In this document: positions 23,805 through 35,097 of the stretch, in pieces
Layout: each line of letters opens with the position of its first letter
Position numbering within the stretch: position 1 is the first letter of the stretch
From: Bryum argenteum
Taxonomy: Eukaryota > Streptophyta > Bryopsida > Bryales > Bryaceae
Length of the DNA: 64,000 nucleotides
Direction of reading: 5' to 3'
Assembly: GCA_037043015.1 (NCBI GenBank)
Contig: CM073323.1
Coordinates: 3,844,001 to 3,908,000 of the forward strand
The notes under the pieces: model-generated
What the model saw: the letters and a program-made list of their open reading frames with translations, nothing else
What the model was told of the DNA's origin: nothing
Databases searched by the model: none
Translations under genes and position numbers: made by a program

Positions 23805-24149
23805 TCACCGATCGAATGAGGCAGAGAATAGGAATGCTCCAGTCGTCGGTGCTCTTTGAGCATTGGTAATTTTTATCAAGTCTAACTGTTTTTGATAGGA
23901 ATATTTCGGCTCGAATGTAGAAGTTAACGACAGGCTTGAATCTACACTTTCACTGATTATGTTGAGATGTGCAGTTTCAGGGGAGGCGGCCAGGTTTTCT
24001 ATGACCTGCTTGGCTTCTCCGGAGCCTGGTTTGGTGAATATCCAATGAGTAGAGTATTTGCGATATGAGGTTTTGTGAACAACTTGCTCTTTTTCAAAAG
24101 AGAGTTGAAAAACATTAAGTATGTCTTCATAAAATTTGTGAATGATACA
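23805..24149 (-). CDS. Possible exon of an unrecognised gene
   Basis: An open frame of 115 codons on the minus strand, with no ATG at its head, bounded by TGA upstream. It reads as normal soluble protein: HKFYEDILNVFQLSFEKEQ, then THWIFTKPGSGEAKQVIENL and AASPETAHLN, ending FLFSASFDR before the stop. I do not recognise the family. It lies just outside the inverted-repeat segment. It could be a last exon, a pseudogene piece or chance. Confidence 0.25.
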   Translation of the reverse strand, partial: CIIHKFYEDILNVFQLSFEKEQVVHKTSYRKYSTHWIFTKPGSGEAKQVIENLAASPETAHLNIISESVDSSLSLTSTFEPKYSYQKQLDLIKITNAQRAPTTGAFLFSASFDR

Positions 24150-25144
24150 TCATCATATACGAATCAAATTAGGCTCAATCAAAATATAAAAGTTTTTCAA
24201 ATTGTTGGATATTAATAGGGAGATAGGAAATACCATGAATACAAGGTTATTTACTTTGTGAATGAATATTACTTTTTTCCAACTACAGAGAATATTAATT
24301 ATACTTTAGAATTATAGTTAATGTGTAGATTAACCCTTGAATGTCCGTGTGTTTATTTTTGGAATATGTACACTAGGAGGCCTTTGTCAAAGCAACTTCA
24401 TTCAAGATTTCAAAAGAGTGGATAGAATTTACCATGTATACAAACCACAACATGGCTTTTGCTGAACAAAACTTTTCTTACTTCTTGGTGCAATTTACAA
24501 AGTTTTAGTTTTAGTTGCCCAACTATCAACTATGCATTATGTTTCCCGCACACTTTTCAACTAAAAATTCATCAACAGTTGTCTGATGTTGATCAAAATA
24601 TGAACAAATGTAAGAGGCTCGAATAGAAATGATAGTTCAATTGGTTGCAAACGAGAAAGCAAGCCGTTTGCAGTAGGGAGCAATCGATCTCACGCCACAC
24701 GAGTTCTGAACCTGGTGACTATGCCGACAGTATAAGATCGGAACAAGTTAACCAGCCATGCTACCGAGGACGCGCTTACGAATGCGGACTACCATAGCTT
24801 AAGCTTCAGTGATATCAGAGTATATAAGGGTCAGTCTATCAAGAGTTAGGAAATTTGCGTGTTTCTTGAATGTGTGAAGATATGAAGAATGTGGAAATAG
24901 AAATAATGATTTAATCAGTTTTGCAATCCAAACGGATATAATATTTCGAAGAACACCAGGCAGGGAAACAGGTGTATGATGAATATCTGATATTGGTTCC
25001 GTTGTGGCTGCGCTCCTCGCTGACTTTAATGATCCACTTCGATGCTCCAGGGTGATTCGACCTCTCGCCTCTCGGTTACATGCACCTTCGACAACAAGTC
25101 GTCGACCCGCTCACCGTCTGCCATACCGATCACGCCGCTCCGAA

Positions 25145-25240
25145 GCTTACGGGAAGTGGGACTTCCTAACAGGGGAAGTGGGACATACTCGAAGCTTTAC
25201 AGAGTATATAAGCAACCGCCTGCGCTCATTCACCGCCATT
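25145..25240 (+). promoter_or_regulatory. Promoter of the left Dof-like gene: duplicated GGGAAGTGGGAC box and TATA
   Basis: The box GGGAAGTGGGAC occurs at about 25151 and again near 25179, followed by TATATAAG at 25205-25212. The same arrangement, almost unchanged, precedes the copy at 57 kb. A C/T-rich leader with CT-microsatellite runs follows before the ATG at 25428. Confidence 0.65.
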
Positions 25241-25427
25241 CCTCTATTCTCCCCATTTGCTCTCCTCTCCTCCTCCGCTCTGCCCTCCTCTCCTCCTCCG
25301 CTCTGCCCTCCTCCTCCGTCCTCTTAAAATAATTTCCTTGTTTGTACTTTGTTGGTGTCTCTCAAATCGTGGGCGTTTCTTGCTTGGTATCACCGCTCTC
25401 TCTCTCTCTTAACAAGAGGTAACAGCA

Positions 25428-26456
25428 ATGGGGGACATGGAGGTCGATGGATCGGTGTTGAGACAATGCTACTATTGTGAGCATGTGTCCTCTCTTCACA
25501 CCTTCAAGTACTTCAACAACAACAAGAAGGATCAACCACGCTTCAAGTGTTGCAATTGCAACAAACTCTTCTCATGGAGCTCATGTGGCCGCTCCAAAGG
25601 CAAGACCTACCTCAAAAAACGCAATGAGGATCCCATGGAGTTGCAAGGCTTGTACAAACAATGCCCCCATTGTAATGTGGCAAACAAGGCCACATTTAAG
25701 TACTATAACAACAACCACCCCTTGCAACCGCGCTTCAAATGCATGGCTTGTAGCCGCCAATTCCAAACCCGCTTGCTCATGCAAGGCAATCAAGCGTGGT
25801 TGGAGAACACCTCCACACGAAAGCGCAAAACTCCATCTTGCAACACATCATGTGATGAGAGCTTCTTCACCCACCAAGACATGGACTTTGCTCAACAATT
25901 AGAGAATGAATTAGAGTGTGGAGAGCAAGTAGAGCTCCTCAATGAAGCTCAAGAACCCATGCAACAAAATTGGAACCATGTTGATGCACCAATTCGATGT
26001 GATGAGAGTGTCTTCACCCACCAAGACTTGGACTTTGCTCAACAAATAGAGAATGAATTAGAGTGTGGAGAGCAAGTAGAGCTCTTAAATGAAGTTCATG
26101 CATGGTATATAGATGAGAACTTTAATCAACACAAAACACCATGGAATGAGAGTGAAGACCTCATGTCCTTCACTCACCAACTAGAGGAAGGAATGCCTCA
26201 AGAGCCAATTCAACAAGTAGAGGAAGGAATGCCTCAAGAGCCAATTCAACAAGTAGAGGAAGGAATGCCTCAAGAGCCAATTCAACAACTAGAGGAAGGA
26301 ATGCCTCAAGAGCCAATTCAACAACTAGAGGAAGGAATGCCTCAAGAGCCAATTCAACAAGTAGAGGAAGGAATGCCTCAAGAGCCAATTCAAGAGCTCT
26401 CTAATGAAGAAATTACACAAGAAGAGTCATACACTTTTTTCCAACAATTTCTCTAG
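25428..26456 (+). CDS. Tandem Dof-like zinc-finger protein, long copy
   Basis: An intronless 342-codon gene. Finger 1 (about residues 14-45) is CYYC-x23-CCNC with FKYFNNN...QPRFK; finger 2 (about 78-108) is CPHC-x22-CMAC with FKYYNNN...LQPRFK. The YYNN..QPR..C..C pattern matches the plant Dof finger (CX2CX21CX2C in known Dofs), but there are two fingers, each with a slightly longer loop, and the usual Trp after the last Cys is absent (SRQFQ). Similarity to transposase-type zinc ribbons is also possible. Residues ~143-220 hold two copies of a FTHQDxDFAQQ...LECGEQVELLNE block, then six 12-residue repeats (LEEGMPQEPIQQ), then EEITQEESYTFFQQFL. The acidic, Gln-rich tail suggests a transcription regulator (inference). 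Start chosen at the first ATG after the conserved CT-rich leader. Confidence 0.8.
   Translation: MGDMEVDGSVLRQCYYCEHVSSLHTFKYFNNNKKDQPRFKCCNCNKLFSWSSCGRSKGKTYLKKRNEDPMELQGLYKQCPHCNVANKATFKYYNNNHPLQPRFKCMACSRQFQTRLLMQGNQAWLENTSTRKRKTPSCNTSCDESFFTHQDMDFAQQLENELECGEQVELLNEAQEPMQQNWNHVDAPIRCDESVFTHQDLDFAQQIENELECGEQVELLNEVHAWYIDENFNQHKTPWNESEDLMSFTHQLEEGMPQEPIQQVEEGMPQEPIQQVEEGMPQEPIQQLEEGMPQEPIQQLEEGMPQEPIQQVEEGMPQEPIQELSNEEITQEESYTFFQQFL
26181..26396 (+). repeat. Coding minisatellite, 36 bp x6
   Basis: Six in-frame 36-bp units encode (L/V)EEGMPQEPIQQ; only the first residue and the last Gln/Glu vary. The copy at 56442-56549 has three units. The antisense frame across it is a by-product. Confidence 0.95.
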
Positions 26457-27554
26457 ATGGATGAAAATATGAATGAAGGCAATGCTCGTGATTCAACAGG
26501 AGGTGCTGACATGGACACCGAACAAGTCTGGAGCTAGAAGAGTGAACAGTTTCAGAGATCAAAATTTGAATCCACCAGAGTTTCTATGCTAGTGAATAGG
26601 ACATTGCTCAAATACAGAGCAAATATTCTGTATTCAAACCAAAAACTGGACATGAAATCCAGAATATGATCGTTATTGGCAATCTTGCAATTTTTATTTT
26701 ACAATTCATACGCTTCATCTAAACCTCTTAAAACGATGTGACTCTTTGAATTGATGAACTCATTCAAACTAAAGCATTCACAGATCCCCACCGTATCAAT
26801 TAGTATCATAGATCAAATCTTGATCAATACTAATCAAAGCCTGTTTTGAGCCTGTAGTTCGAGCTTTGGTATTAGTCAGTAGTTTAGAAAAGTTATCATT
26901 CTGAATTCACGATAGTTCAGAGGTGAGTGAACAGACTTGGTTTGTTAGTTGTATTCTAGCTCTTAATTCTAATGCCCAAGATAACATGTTTTCAAAACTT
27001 GTAAATCTAATGTAAATTTGACAAGTTTTATATTAGTAAATTGTGGGGTTTGGTTTAAATTTTCATAGGAGATTTACATCTTGTGAATGTTCTTGTATAT
27101 TTACTTTTTGGGGTTGATTGTTTCACATTTTGTTCCTTAACGTTGTAAGAACCAACTTTTGTTCTTTCTATGTTTGAATGGATGTATAAAAAAGTGGTGA
27201 AAAATTATGTACTTTTATAAGTTGTGTATGATTCATCACTCTTAAATCATGTTGTATTCTTCTTTTGTATCCAAGGAATATCAATTATAGTTTTCGAAAG
27301 TTCTCAAAAGTAGCATATTGTCAAGCTGCCTATTGAGCTTTTGGGGTATAAGGTTCAAAATAATAGAAGTGAGTGAAAAGAACACCCCACTGTGAAACGT
27401 TTTGGATATCAAACTTAGTGATTTTTTATAATAGACTAGTATTTTGGAAAGAGTCATTATCTTCTTCAATTGATGTCAGGTTTTGAGAAGTTTTGTCAAT
27501 ATTTTATTCCAATTTTTATTCCAATTTAGGTAAAATTGTTATTTCAATCTTATA

Positions 27555-28955
27555 CATCTATCTATATATATAAAAGAACACGATTACCTGCTAGCGATCC
27601 TTTGCAGGTTGCCCGACCTGATGCAACCGGTTTTCTCTGTTTGCCCTTGGTGATCCTTCCCGGTAGTAGGGTGGTTTGCCCATATGAGAGTATACACGGT
27701 ATGAAGAGTTTTAAAGATTTTGAAGGATTTCTGTAGGTGGTACTTCATTGTTATTAAGAATTTATTAAATCTCATTAACATAACAAGAGTCGAAGGGACA
27801 AGGAATGTGGAACATGTAAAATGGAGCAAAGTAAGGAGTAAAGAGGAGATCAAGGGAACATGGAACAAGAACTAGGAATTGGGCACGGAGAATGGGAACA
27901 AAAACAAATAATGAGAACCATGAATGTATGATAGGAACTGGGAACAAATTATGGAAATCGGGAACAAATGATGAAACCAAGAAGGGAAATTGGGGGATGG
28001 CCGGATGGGGGAGCCGGAATCGGGAACAAAGGATGGAAACCACGAATGGGAAATTAGAGGTTGGGAGTGATTAGTAAAGAAAAAAGAGAATGGGAACCGA
28101 GAATAGAACAGGAGGGCAGTGCAAGTAGGGATCCATGGAATGAAGGATATCATAAAATTCTTATAAAGCAAGGAGATACAATCAACGAGAGAATCAAGGA
28201 TGGGGGTCAGTTTTTGAGGAGCACCAAATAAAAAGCTCATCCATCGGGATGAGGGGGAGAAATTAATCAAAGACATGCATGGTCATGGCCATTATCAGTT
28301 GGTCATGTATACACAACATGAAGAGTAACTGTTCTAAAGATTTTGAAGAGTTCTCTAAATGGTATGTGATTGTTATTAAGAGTTTATTAGATCCCAATAA
28401 TAAAAATACAAGGAGTTAAAGAGACAAGGAATATGGAACATAAAAATGGGAGCAAAGAAAGAGTCACTTGAGGGGAGATCAAGGGAACATCGGAGGGGAA
28501 CCAGGAATCGAGATTAAAGGATAAGAATTACGAAAGGAGGATGAGAACTACTAACAAATAATGAGAACCAAAAACGAATGATGGGAACTACATACAAATG
28601 ATGGAAACTAGGAACAAATGACGGAAACCAAAAAGGAAAGTTGTTGAAACACAAAAGAAATGATGAGAACGGGGAACGGGCCAAAGCATGGGTAACCTAG
28701 AAAAAGGGAACGTAGGACATGCTATAAATCTTAAAAAGTAGGAAGACCATGGACTAGGACATCAAAAAGGGCCGATCAATTATTTTTTTTTAAACACGTA
28801 AAAAACTAAAAACTTAAACTCGGGTATAAAAAGAAATACGTAGTTGGAGGATTCTCAATAGGGTATAAGTATTTTTTATACCTAGGTCTGGATTTTTTAC
28901 ATGTTTTCGTAAATTTCAATCTTACCTTTTTGATGTCCGTGTCCGGAGGACACGG
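27555..28955. mobile_element. ~1.4 kb insertion absent from the other arm, purine-rich and internally duplicated
   Basis: The right arm is continuous across this point (near 55300-55330), so this is an insertion here or a deletion there. It begins near TCTATATATATAAAAG and ends near a hairpin CCGTGTCCGGAGGACACGG followed by GTTAGG. An AT-rich start with a 3' hairpin recalls a Helitron, but the expected CTRR end is not clean. Inside, 27690-27880 and 28300-28500 are diverged direct copies, and GGGAACaAATGATGGAAAC-like short repeats fill much of the rest. Confidence 0.4.
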
Positions 28956-29130
28956 GTTAGGACTTGTTTAATATAATATCCATACATGTTGATTGGGGGT
29001 GAGGATTGAAAATTGAAGAATAAATAAATATTTAGATTATTGGTGGTAGAAAATAATTCATAGTCTAGTTTTACAAAAGTAGTATATCATCAAAGAGACC
29101 CTTTAATCTCTAAAGAAGTAGAGATCATGG

Positions 29131-29391
29131 ACCCAACTATTGTGGAGGGTCTTTGGACCTTGTTGTATGGGTACCTCAAAGCCCTTTGGGAGGGATACTA
29201 TGGCAAGTATCCTCAAGGCACTAGTAACTAGCTAGAAACTAGCGTAGTTATAGTGTCCACTCTCGAGAGGGGGAAGTAGTATTGTTCCAATTTCCCCTTG
29301 TCCTGTGGGCATCGGGATATCAGCATTACGAACGGACACTTCATTCACGCCGGCCCCTTAGAAAGGGACCGGAGTTTCTATCTATCTATCT
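29131..29391 (+). mobile_element. 5'-truncated SINE with 11-bp target duplication
   Basis: Matches the body of the SINE at 50878-51246 from ACCCAACTATTG to the tail TTTCTATCTATCTATCT, but lacks its tRNA-like head. It is flanked by AGAGATCATGG at 29120-29130 and 29392-29402. The homologous point in the right arm (about 55138-55155) is uninterrupted, giving a natural empty site. 5' truncation plus a target duplication is typical of target-primed reverse transcription. Confidence 0.85.
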
Positions 29392-29797
29392 AGAGATCAT
29401 GGCTTATGTTCTTTCTAGTCACCTAATATAAAAGGTCAGATGTTAATGTACTGTGTTAAAATTTGATAAAGGTGTATGTTGGAGAATTTGCAAGCTTAAT
29501 AACAAAGTATTGAGGGCAAAGTTGATTTTCGAAAATCAACCAAAAATATCTTTGAGCCTTCATCAATTTTTAAAAATTTTCTTATGCAATATGTTCAAAA
29601 TGAGATTCTTAATCAAGTTTTCTAATAACTTAAGTTAAAAGTATTTTGGACTTTACAATAGCACGCTTTAAAGTTTGAAGAAGTTTTACAAGAGCATGTT
29701 TTAAGCATGTTCTTACATCTTTCTCTTTTGAAACTTTTACGCCCAAGCATGACCAATGGGGCTTGTTTCTCAATATTGTATACTACTTGATGTTTAA

Positions 29798-30725
29798 CCC
29801 TAAACGACCAAGGCCTCCGATTTGGCTGTTTTGCTATTTCGGGCAGCCTAGATGAAGGGGTTAGAATCAATATTTTTGCATAAGATTTTTATTGGAAGTT
29901 CCCTATACTACAAGGTGTATGTGGGAAAAATTGCAAAGTCAAAATCCACTTTTGGAGTCTTTAAATGCAAATTTTCGTTTTCGGCTTTGGGGCGGGCAGA
30001 AAAAAACTTTTTATTTTTAACTTTTTTTTTGAGATTTTTTTTAAAATTTCTTTTCTTGACTGATTTCATACTTAGGTTTCCAAGTGACCCAAGTCAAAAC
30101 TTTTACCAATTCTACAAGGGCACCCTTCAAAAAATTACAAGAACTAGATCCAAAGTTTCTGTAATATTACAATTTTTTCTTTCGAAATTTGCTAAAATTT
30201 GAGATTTAGGAATTTTTTGAATTTCTTTTTTCTCAAAATTCACAAACTCATGAAGGCACCTACTCACCATTCATTTTCCCCCTAAACCAAATACGACAAT
30301 TATGGTGCATGTTTTACCGAATCCTTGATTTCTACCTTCTTCTAGTAAATAGATTGCATGAAGGTTCAGAAAGCCAAATGAGTGTCTAAAATTTTGCATG
30401 GTAATGATCAACTTAGTTATCTACATGGAAAAAAATATAATCAAGATGTTTGAGGTATTAAGCATCACGTTATCCTTTGCACAAAGTAGACTATGTCTAT
30501 TGAAAAAAAGTTTGCATTAACTTTGAATGTCATGATCTTACAAATGGCAAAGATCCAACGGTTGAAATTTTAAACACTATCTCTTATGATAGTTATCTTT
30601 AAGATCCTACGGTTAATATTTTCAAAAAATTGTGAAAAAAATTCTCATACACCAAAGTTTACAAGGTGGTATGAAATCACAGTTTTGGAGTTTGGAGCTC
30701 TCAAAACACCATGGTCGTTTAGGGG
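29798..30725. mobile_element. TTAA-flanked element, family B (928 bp)
   Basis: Ends CCCTAAACGACC / GGTCGTTTAGGGG, flanked by TTAA at 29794-29797 and 30726-30729. The other arm has the empty site with one TTAA (near 54815-54830). It has no transposase frame. The interior matches the 41491-42419 element in reverse orientation (for example CAACCGTTGGATCTTTGCCA-like text). Confidence 0.85.
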
Positions 30726-32240
30726 TTAAGGGTTAAGAATTGAGATGTAGAAGTTTCCAACATATTTTTCTCAAAATTGCACAAATTCATCAAAGTTCGT
30801 GGAGATCTCCATTCAATTTTTTCCTAAACCAATTATATTCAACATGATGCATGTGCCAACATTGTGCCAAATTCCAACATTGATTGCAACGAGGTGAGTG
30901 AGTAGCGAGTGGAGTGAATTTCAAGAGCAAAGTACAGTGGTATTCATTTACTTGTTTGTTGGACAAATGTACACTCTATAAGCACTCTCGTAAACCAATG
31001 CTTCACTTAGCCGGTCTTGATGGTAGTCTACCATGAATGCTCTTAGGGGTTAATGGCACGCATATATAACATTTCCGGCGCAACTCATAATGCAAAATCA
31101 TTAGTTCCGGTGCAACTCATAATGCATAACCAAGAGTTAGAAAGGTGCAACACATGTCACTTTGAATTGTATTATAAATTATATAATGAACAAGTGAACT
31201 TGTTGGCGCCCAAAGGTCCCAAAGATTCCCAAGAGCAACTTCAAATTTATGTTGCACTTCTCCAAAAAGACTATGAGAAAAAATAACTATATTTAGAATC
31301 TATGTCAACGAGGCATTTCTCAAAAGCAATTTTTCATCTAAACCCTTCAAAGAGTGATTAAGAGATGACGTTTTAGCACATTGAGATATTTCTATGGAAC
31401 GGAGGTCATGCCAAAGAGGTTCAAAGAGCAAGTTCCCGAAAGAAAATGACCTTTGTTTTGGCTAAACGTAGCTAGTCTTGCGTTTTTAGCCACTCCATTG
31501 GAAATGCTCTAAAGATCAACAAGGTAGCAACCTTCAACTTTTTCTCAAAATGAGCAAATGAGCAAGTGCTAGTTTAGACATTAAAAATGAAAATAACTTA
31601 TCTTAAGAGTTTTGTAAAGTACTAGTATTAGTATGTTAAGTTCTACAAGAAGGGTGGATTTCACATAATAATTGTTTTGCCACAAGAATTGAGATATACA
31701 TGATTTTGATGTAAAACATGTAGTACAAAGTCTTAGGCACCTCACTTCAACCCAACATTGCGACTTCATACAAAGACAAAGTCGCATCTTGTCTTAAGAA
31801 TACATTCCAAAACAAACTTATGTATCACTTTCCGTCCATCTCAAAATCATTTGTGAGGCTCGCTATGAGCGGAGGTACACAAAATCAAATTAATAGAGAA
31901 CATGATTGTAATTGGACAAGTTCAAAATGATGTTCTTTTTTAGGGTTACATTCAAATTTTAGGCTTATTTGCTAATTTCCCCCCTTGCACAATGTCAACT
32001 TTGTAATTAGGGAAATGCAAATAGATTGTCTTGAATTTTAATGGTACAATCTCCCACTTGGAGTGACAAAATCACCTAGAGTTCATCATGATATCCTTAA
32101 ACCTCAAACAAGTCAAATGTCAAAAAACAACATTTTGAATGACAAGAAACAACTTTAAAAAGCCTAAACTTCTTCATCCAATTTCCATAATGGATGAAAT
32201 CACTTTGATTGGCTCCTATATTAAGTCTGGTTTGTGCACT

Positions 32241-33225
32241 TGAGTGTGCCAGCTTGCACACAGAAAGTCGATAACACATCTATGATAATACTTATTGTTG
32301 TTAAAAAAGCGAAGCTCTATGATTGAAGTGATATGTTAGTAACACATACCCACCAAAAACAAATATATGAATTCTTACCTCATGACAATACATCAATGAG
32401 CATTTAGCAATCCAATATTTACCAAACTACTTCCATTGACGTCATCTTTGCTTAACATTATTGCGGCCATGGACTAGTGTACTACTAGTTGAGGAATAGT
32501 ACAAGAGGAGTACACTTACTAGTAGAGCACATAGTTCATCTCAACCCTCCCTCTGCGAGTGATATGGATGCCTATTAACTTATGGTCTATAGGTAAGGGA
32601 GTTGATAGGTTGTGAACAACTTGAGAGCTTTAAAAATCTATCCTTTCTTTTGATATAGATCTTTTATATGTAGTTAGTTTGCTAGGTGACTACGGTGAAA
32701 CGTACTTAATAGCAGAACCTTGTTGGAGAAAACATATTTACTCCGCATAATTATTTACTCAAGAATGTTTATATGTAAAAGGTGTGATTGTGTGTTTGAA
32801 TTTTGTTTTGAACAAGTTGCTTGCACATGTAAAAAAGAATGTAGTTTTAAGGTTATAGGATATTGATAACATGATATATAAGAGTTCATATCATTTTCAA
32901 AGTCTAGAAAGCAATCAATTATTAGAAACCATATTGCAAATCAACGAGGGATATGCTCACGTGGCTACTTTAAACACATGATTTAATTTTGAAATTTCTA
33001 TACGGTAGCTACAATGATATATAAGGAACTCTGACCTAATACGCTCAAATGTACTACATGTGAAATTATCGATGATGATGATCACATTTGGTGTGTAATT
33101 TAACCAATATTGAGTTACTTAGTACTCCTTACCTAGATACATTTGATTTCCTCCCTTACAATCGACGCTTTTGATGTAAGGCTCAGAATGTGTATGATTC
33201 AAGTTTAGCTATTTTGACTTATTTC
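32241..33225. other. Gene-free AT-rich interval
   Basis: Nothing recognised. Confidence 0.5.
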
Positions 33226-33229
33226 TTAA

Positions 33230-33958
33230 CCCTTAAACGTCTAGCTATACGGATTGGGGCACCCAAAATTGAATCACAGCATCTTTTGGACTTGGGCATC
33301 ATGAATAGTGCACTTTTTGAACTTAGGCATAATGAATGATCCAATCAATGATGAGCTTGCAACCTCCTACAAGGTTATGTACAACCCCAACTTACTTACC
33401 ACAATCCTTTCAAAGCACAAAATCACTCACACAAATTGTGATTTGAATTCTAAAATTTCACTTTTTGAATGCATCACAAGAAGGTGACCAGTTTGACATC
33501 AAAGTATAAGTGAGAAGTTTCAGAGTACATTGAGAGCTACAAGGAGATTATGTTGGAATAGAACCCCTCGGGTCACCTTAGACGTTTAACCCTTAAACGC
33601 CGAAGGTGACCCGAGGGGTCATGTTCCAAGAGAATCTCCTTTGTAGCTCTCAATGTACTCAACTTTTCACTTATATTTTGATGTCAAACTGGTCACCTTC
33701 TTCTAATGCATTCAAAAAGTGAAATTTTAGAATTCAAATCACAATTTGTATGAGTGATTTTGTGCTTTTGAAAGGATTGTGGTAGGTAGGTTGGGGTTGT
33801 ACAATACTTGTAGGAGGTTGCAAGCTCATCATTGATTGGATCATTCATGATGCCCAAGTTCAAAAAGTGCACTATTCATCATGCCCACGTGCAAAAGATG
33901 CTCTGATCCGATACTGGGCTGCCCAAAACCGTATAGCTAGGCGTTTAAGGGTTAAGGG
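33230..33958. mobile_element. TTAA MITE family A, copy 2, interrupted by copy 3
   Basis: Left end CCCTTAAACGTC at 33230 after TTAA (33226-33229). The body runs to GACGTTTAA at 33589, where copy 3 begins. The remaining GGG of its right end is at 33956-33958, followed by TTGA (a one-base change from TTAA). Without the insert it is about 363 bp, like the other copies. Confidence 0.9.
33590..33951. mobile_element. TTAA MITE family A, copy 3, nested in copy 2
   Basis: 362 bp, inverted in orientation to copy 2, with ends CCCTTAAACGCC / GGCGTTTAAGGG. TTAA is at 33586-33589 and again at 33952-33955, and the interrupted host sequence resumes with GGG. It therefore inserted into the TTAA inside copy 2's own terminal repeat, duplicating those 4 bp. 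Confidence 0.93.
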
Positions 33959-34274
33959 TTGATTCTTACTACAATTATTTGGATGTAACACTTGACATGT
34001 ACATACTTGATTTGATTAGAAGTCCGCAGCTCGAATGGGGCTATGGGTAGGGGCATGTCAATCATTTGAGTGCGGAAGACCTCGAAACAATTGTTTTTCA
34101 TAATCAAATGCTCTCTCTCAAAATCTTGTACATCATCATTTCGTGCAGGAAATCCATCCATCTTTGACACTAGTATATTTTGAATTTGGCATTTACTGAT
34201 CTTCATGCCTTTTGTGTTTAAACACAATTGTTGGCCGGGGTCAATCATCATGGTGCATAGTGTAAAGCGACTCT

Positions 34275-34700
34275 AAATTTAAACTGCCCCTTTTGGACTT
34301 GAAACCTAAACTCTCTAGATGAAGATTTTGATAATAGAATATGGCTCTGCAAATTTTACTACATACCTTATGCAGCATAGGGAGCACCCAATAAAAATCT
34401 AAAGCTAGAATATTGATTTTAACCCCTTTAGCTAGGCCGCTTGAAATCTCAAGAACCCATTTTGGGTTGTAAGGATTTTTAGGGGTTAACATCTATATCT
34501 CTTTTATACCCAAAATAGGTATTTTCTATTTCGGGCATTTTAGATAAAGGATCTTACTTCACTATTTAGGTCCTAAATTGGTGCAAGGGTGGTATTACAT
34601 ACAAGGTGTACATAGTAAAATCTCCATAGAAATACTCCGTCTTTTGAATCTTTAAGTACAATTCTTTGGTTTTGAGCTAAAAGAGGGCAACTTGTTTGTT
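34275..34700. repeat. Relics of TTAA-type family B
   Basis: 34275-34485 matches the right part of the 41491-42419 element and ends GGATTTTTAGGGG followed by TTAA (34486-34489); its left end is gone. 34490-34700 resembles the inner start of the 29.8 kb element (TATTTCGGGCA...AGATAAAGGATC) but has lost its terminus. Confidence 0.6.
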
Positions 34701-35097
34701 TGTTTCATTCTATCTTCTTTTCTTTATTTCTTTTTATTTCATAAGAATATATTCATAACCAAATGAGGACTCAAATTTCCAAGCAACCCAAGTCACAACT
34801 AATTCTGAAGTTACAAGTGCAGCCTCCAAAAATTACAGAAACAGTATTTCTTTTTGTTTTTCTTTGTTTTGTTTCAATCTTCAATTTCCCCTTCGCACCA
34901 TGGAGACAATATATCCTCAGAAATGGCCAAAACAACTCTTGCACAAATTTTAAATGTTACGATCCTACAAATGATAAACATCCAACAATCAATTCTTTAG
35001 ATAGTAATCACAAATAGTCTTTAGTATAAGATCTTACCACTGGGAAATCTAGGAAATGTTAAATTTTGATTCACAAGAGTGCATAGAGATAGTGAGG

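Larger units (their letters stand above)
24985..32240 (+). repeat. Left arm of a large inverted duplication
   Basis: Corresponds in order, on the opposite strand, to 53385-57545: promoter and Dof-like gene (25.0-26.5 kb), 3' flank, a frame-like segment at 27.28-27.47 kb, and colinear non-coding DNA out to about 32.24 kb. The arm is 7.3 kb against 4.2 kb on the other side. The extra length comes mainly from three insertions: 27.56-28.95 kb, a SINE (29131-29391) and a TTAA element (29798-30725). By eye the gene core is ~95% or more identical and the outer part ~80-85%. Confidence 0.9.

Noticed and set aside
25477..25902. 141-codon alternative frame over the Dof-like gene (also 56681-57106)
   Set aside because: Shadow frame; the main frame has the conserved Cys4 fingers, and this one has no domain and the same upstream leader.
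26170..26388. Minus-strand frame of ELALEAFLPL repeats
   Set aside because: Antisense of the 36-bp coding minisatellite in the Dof-like gene.
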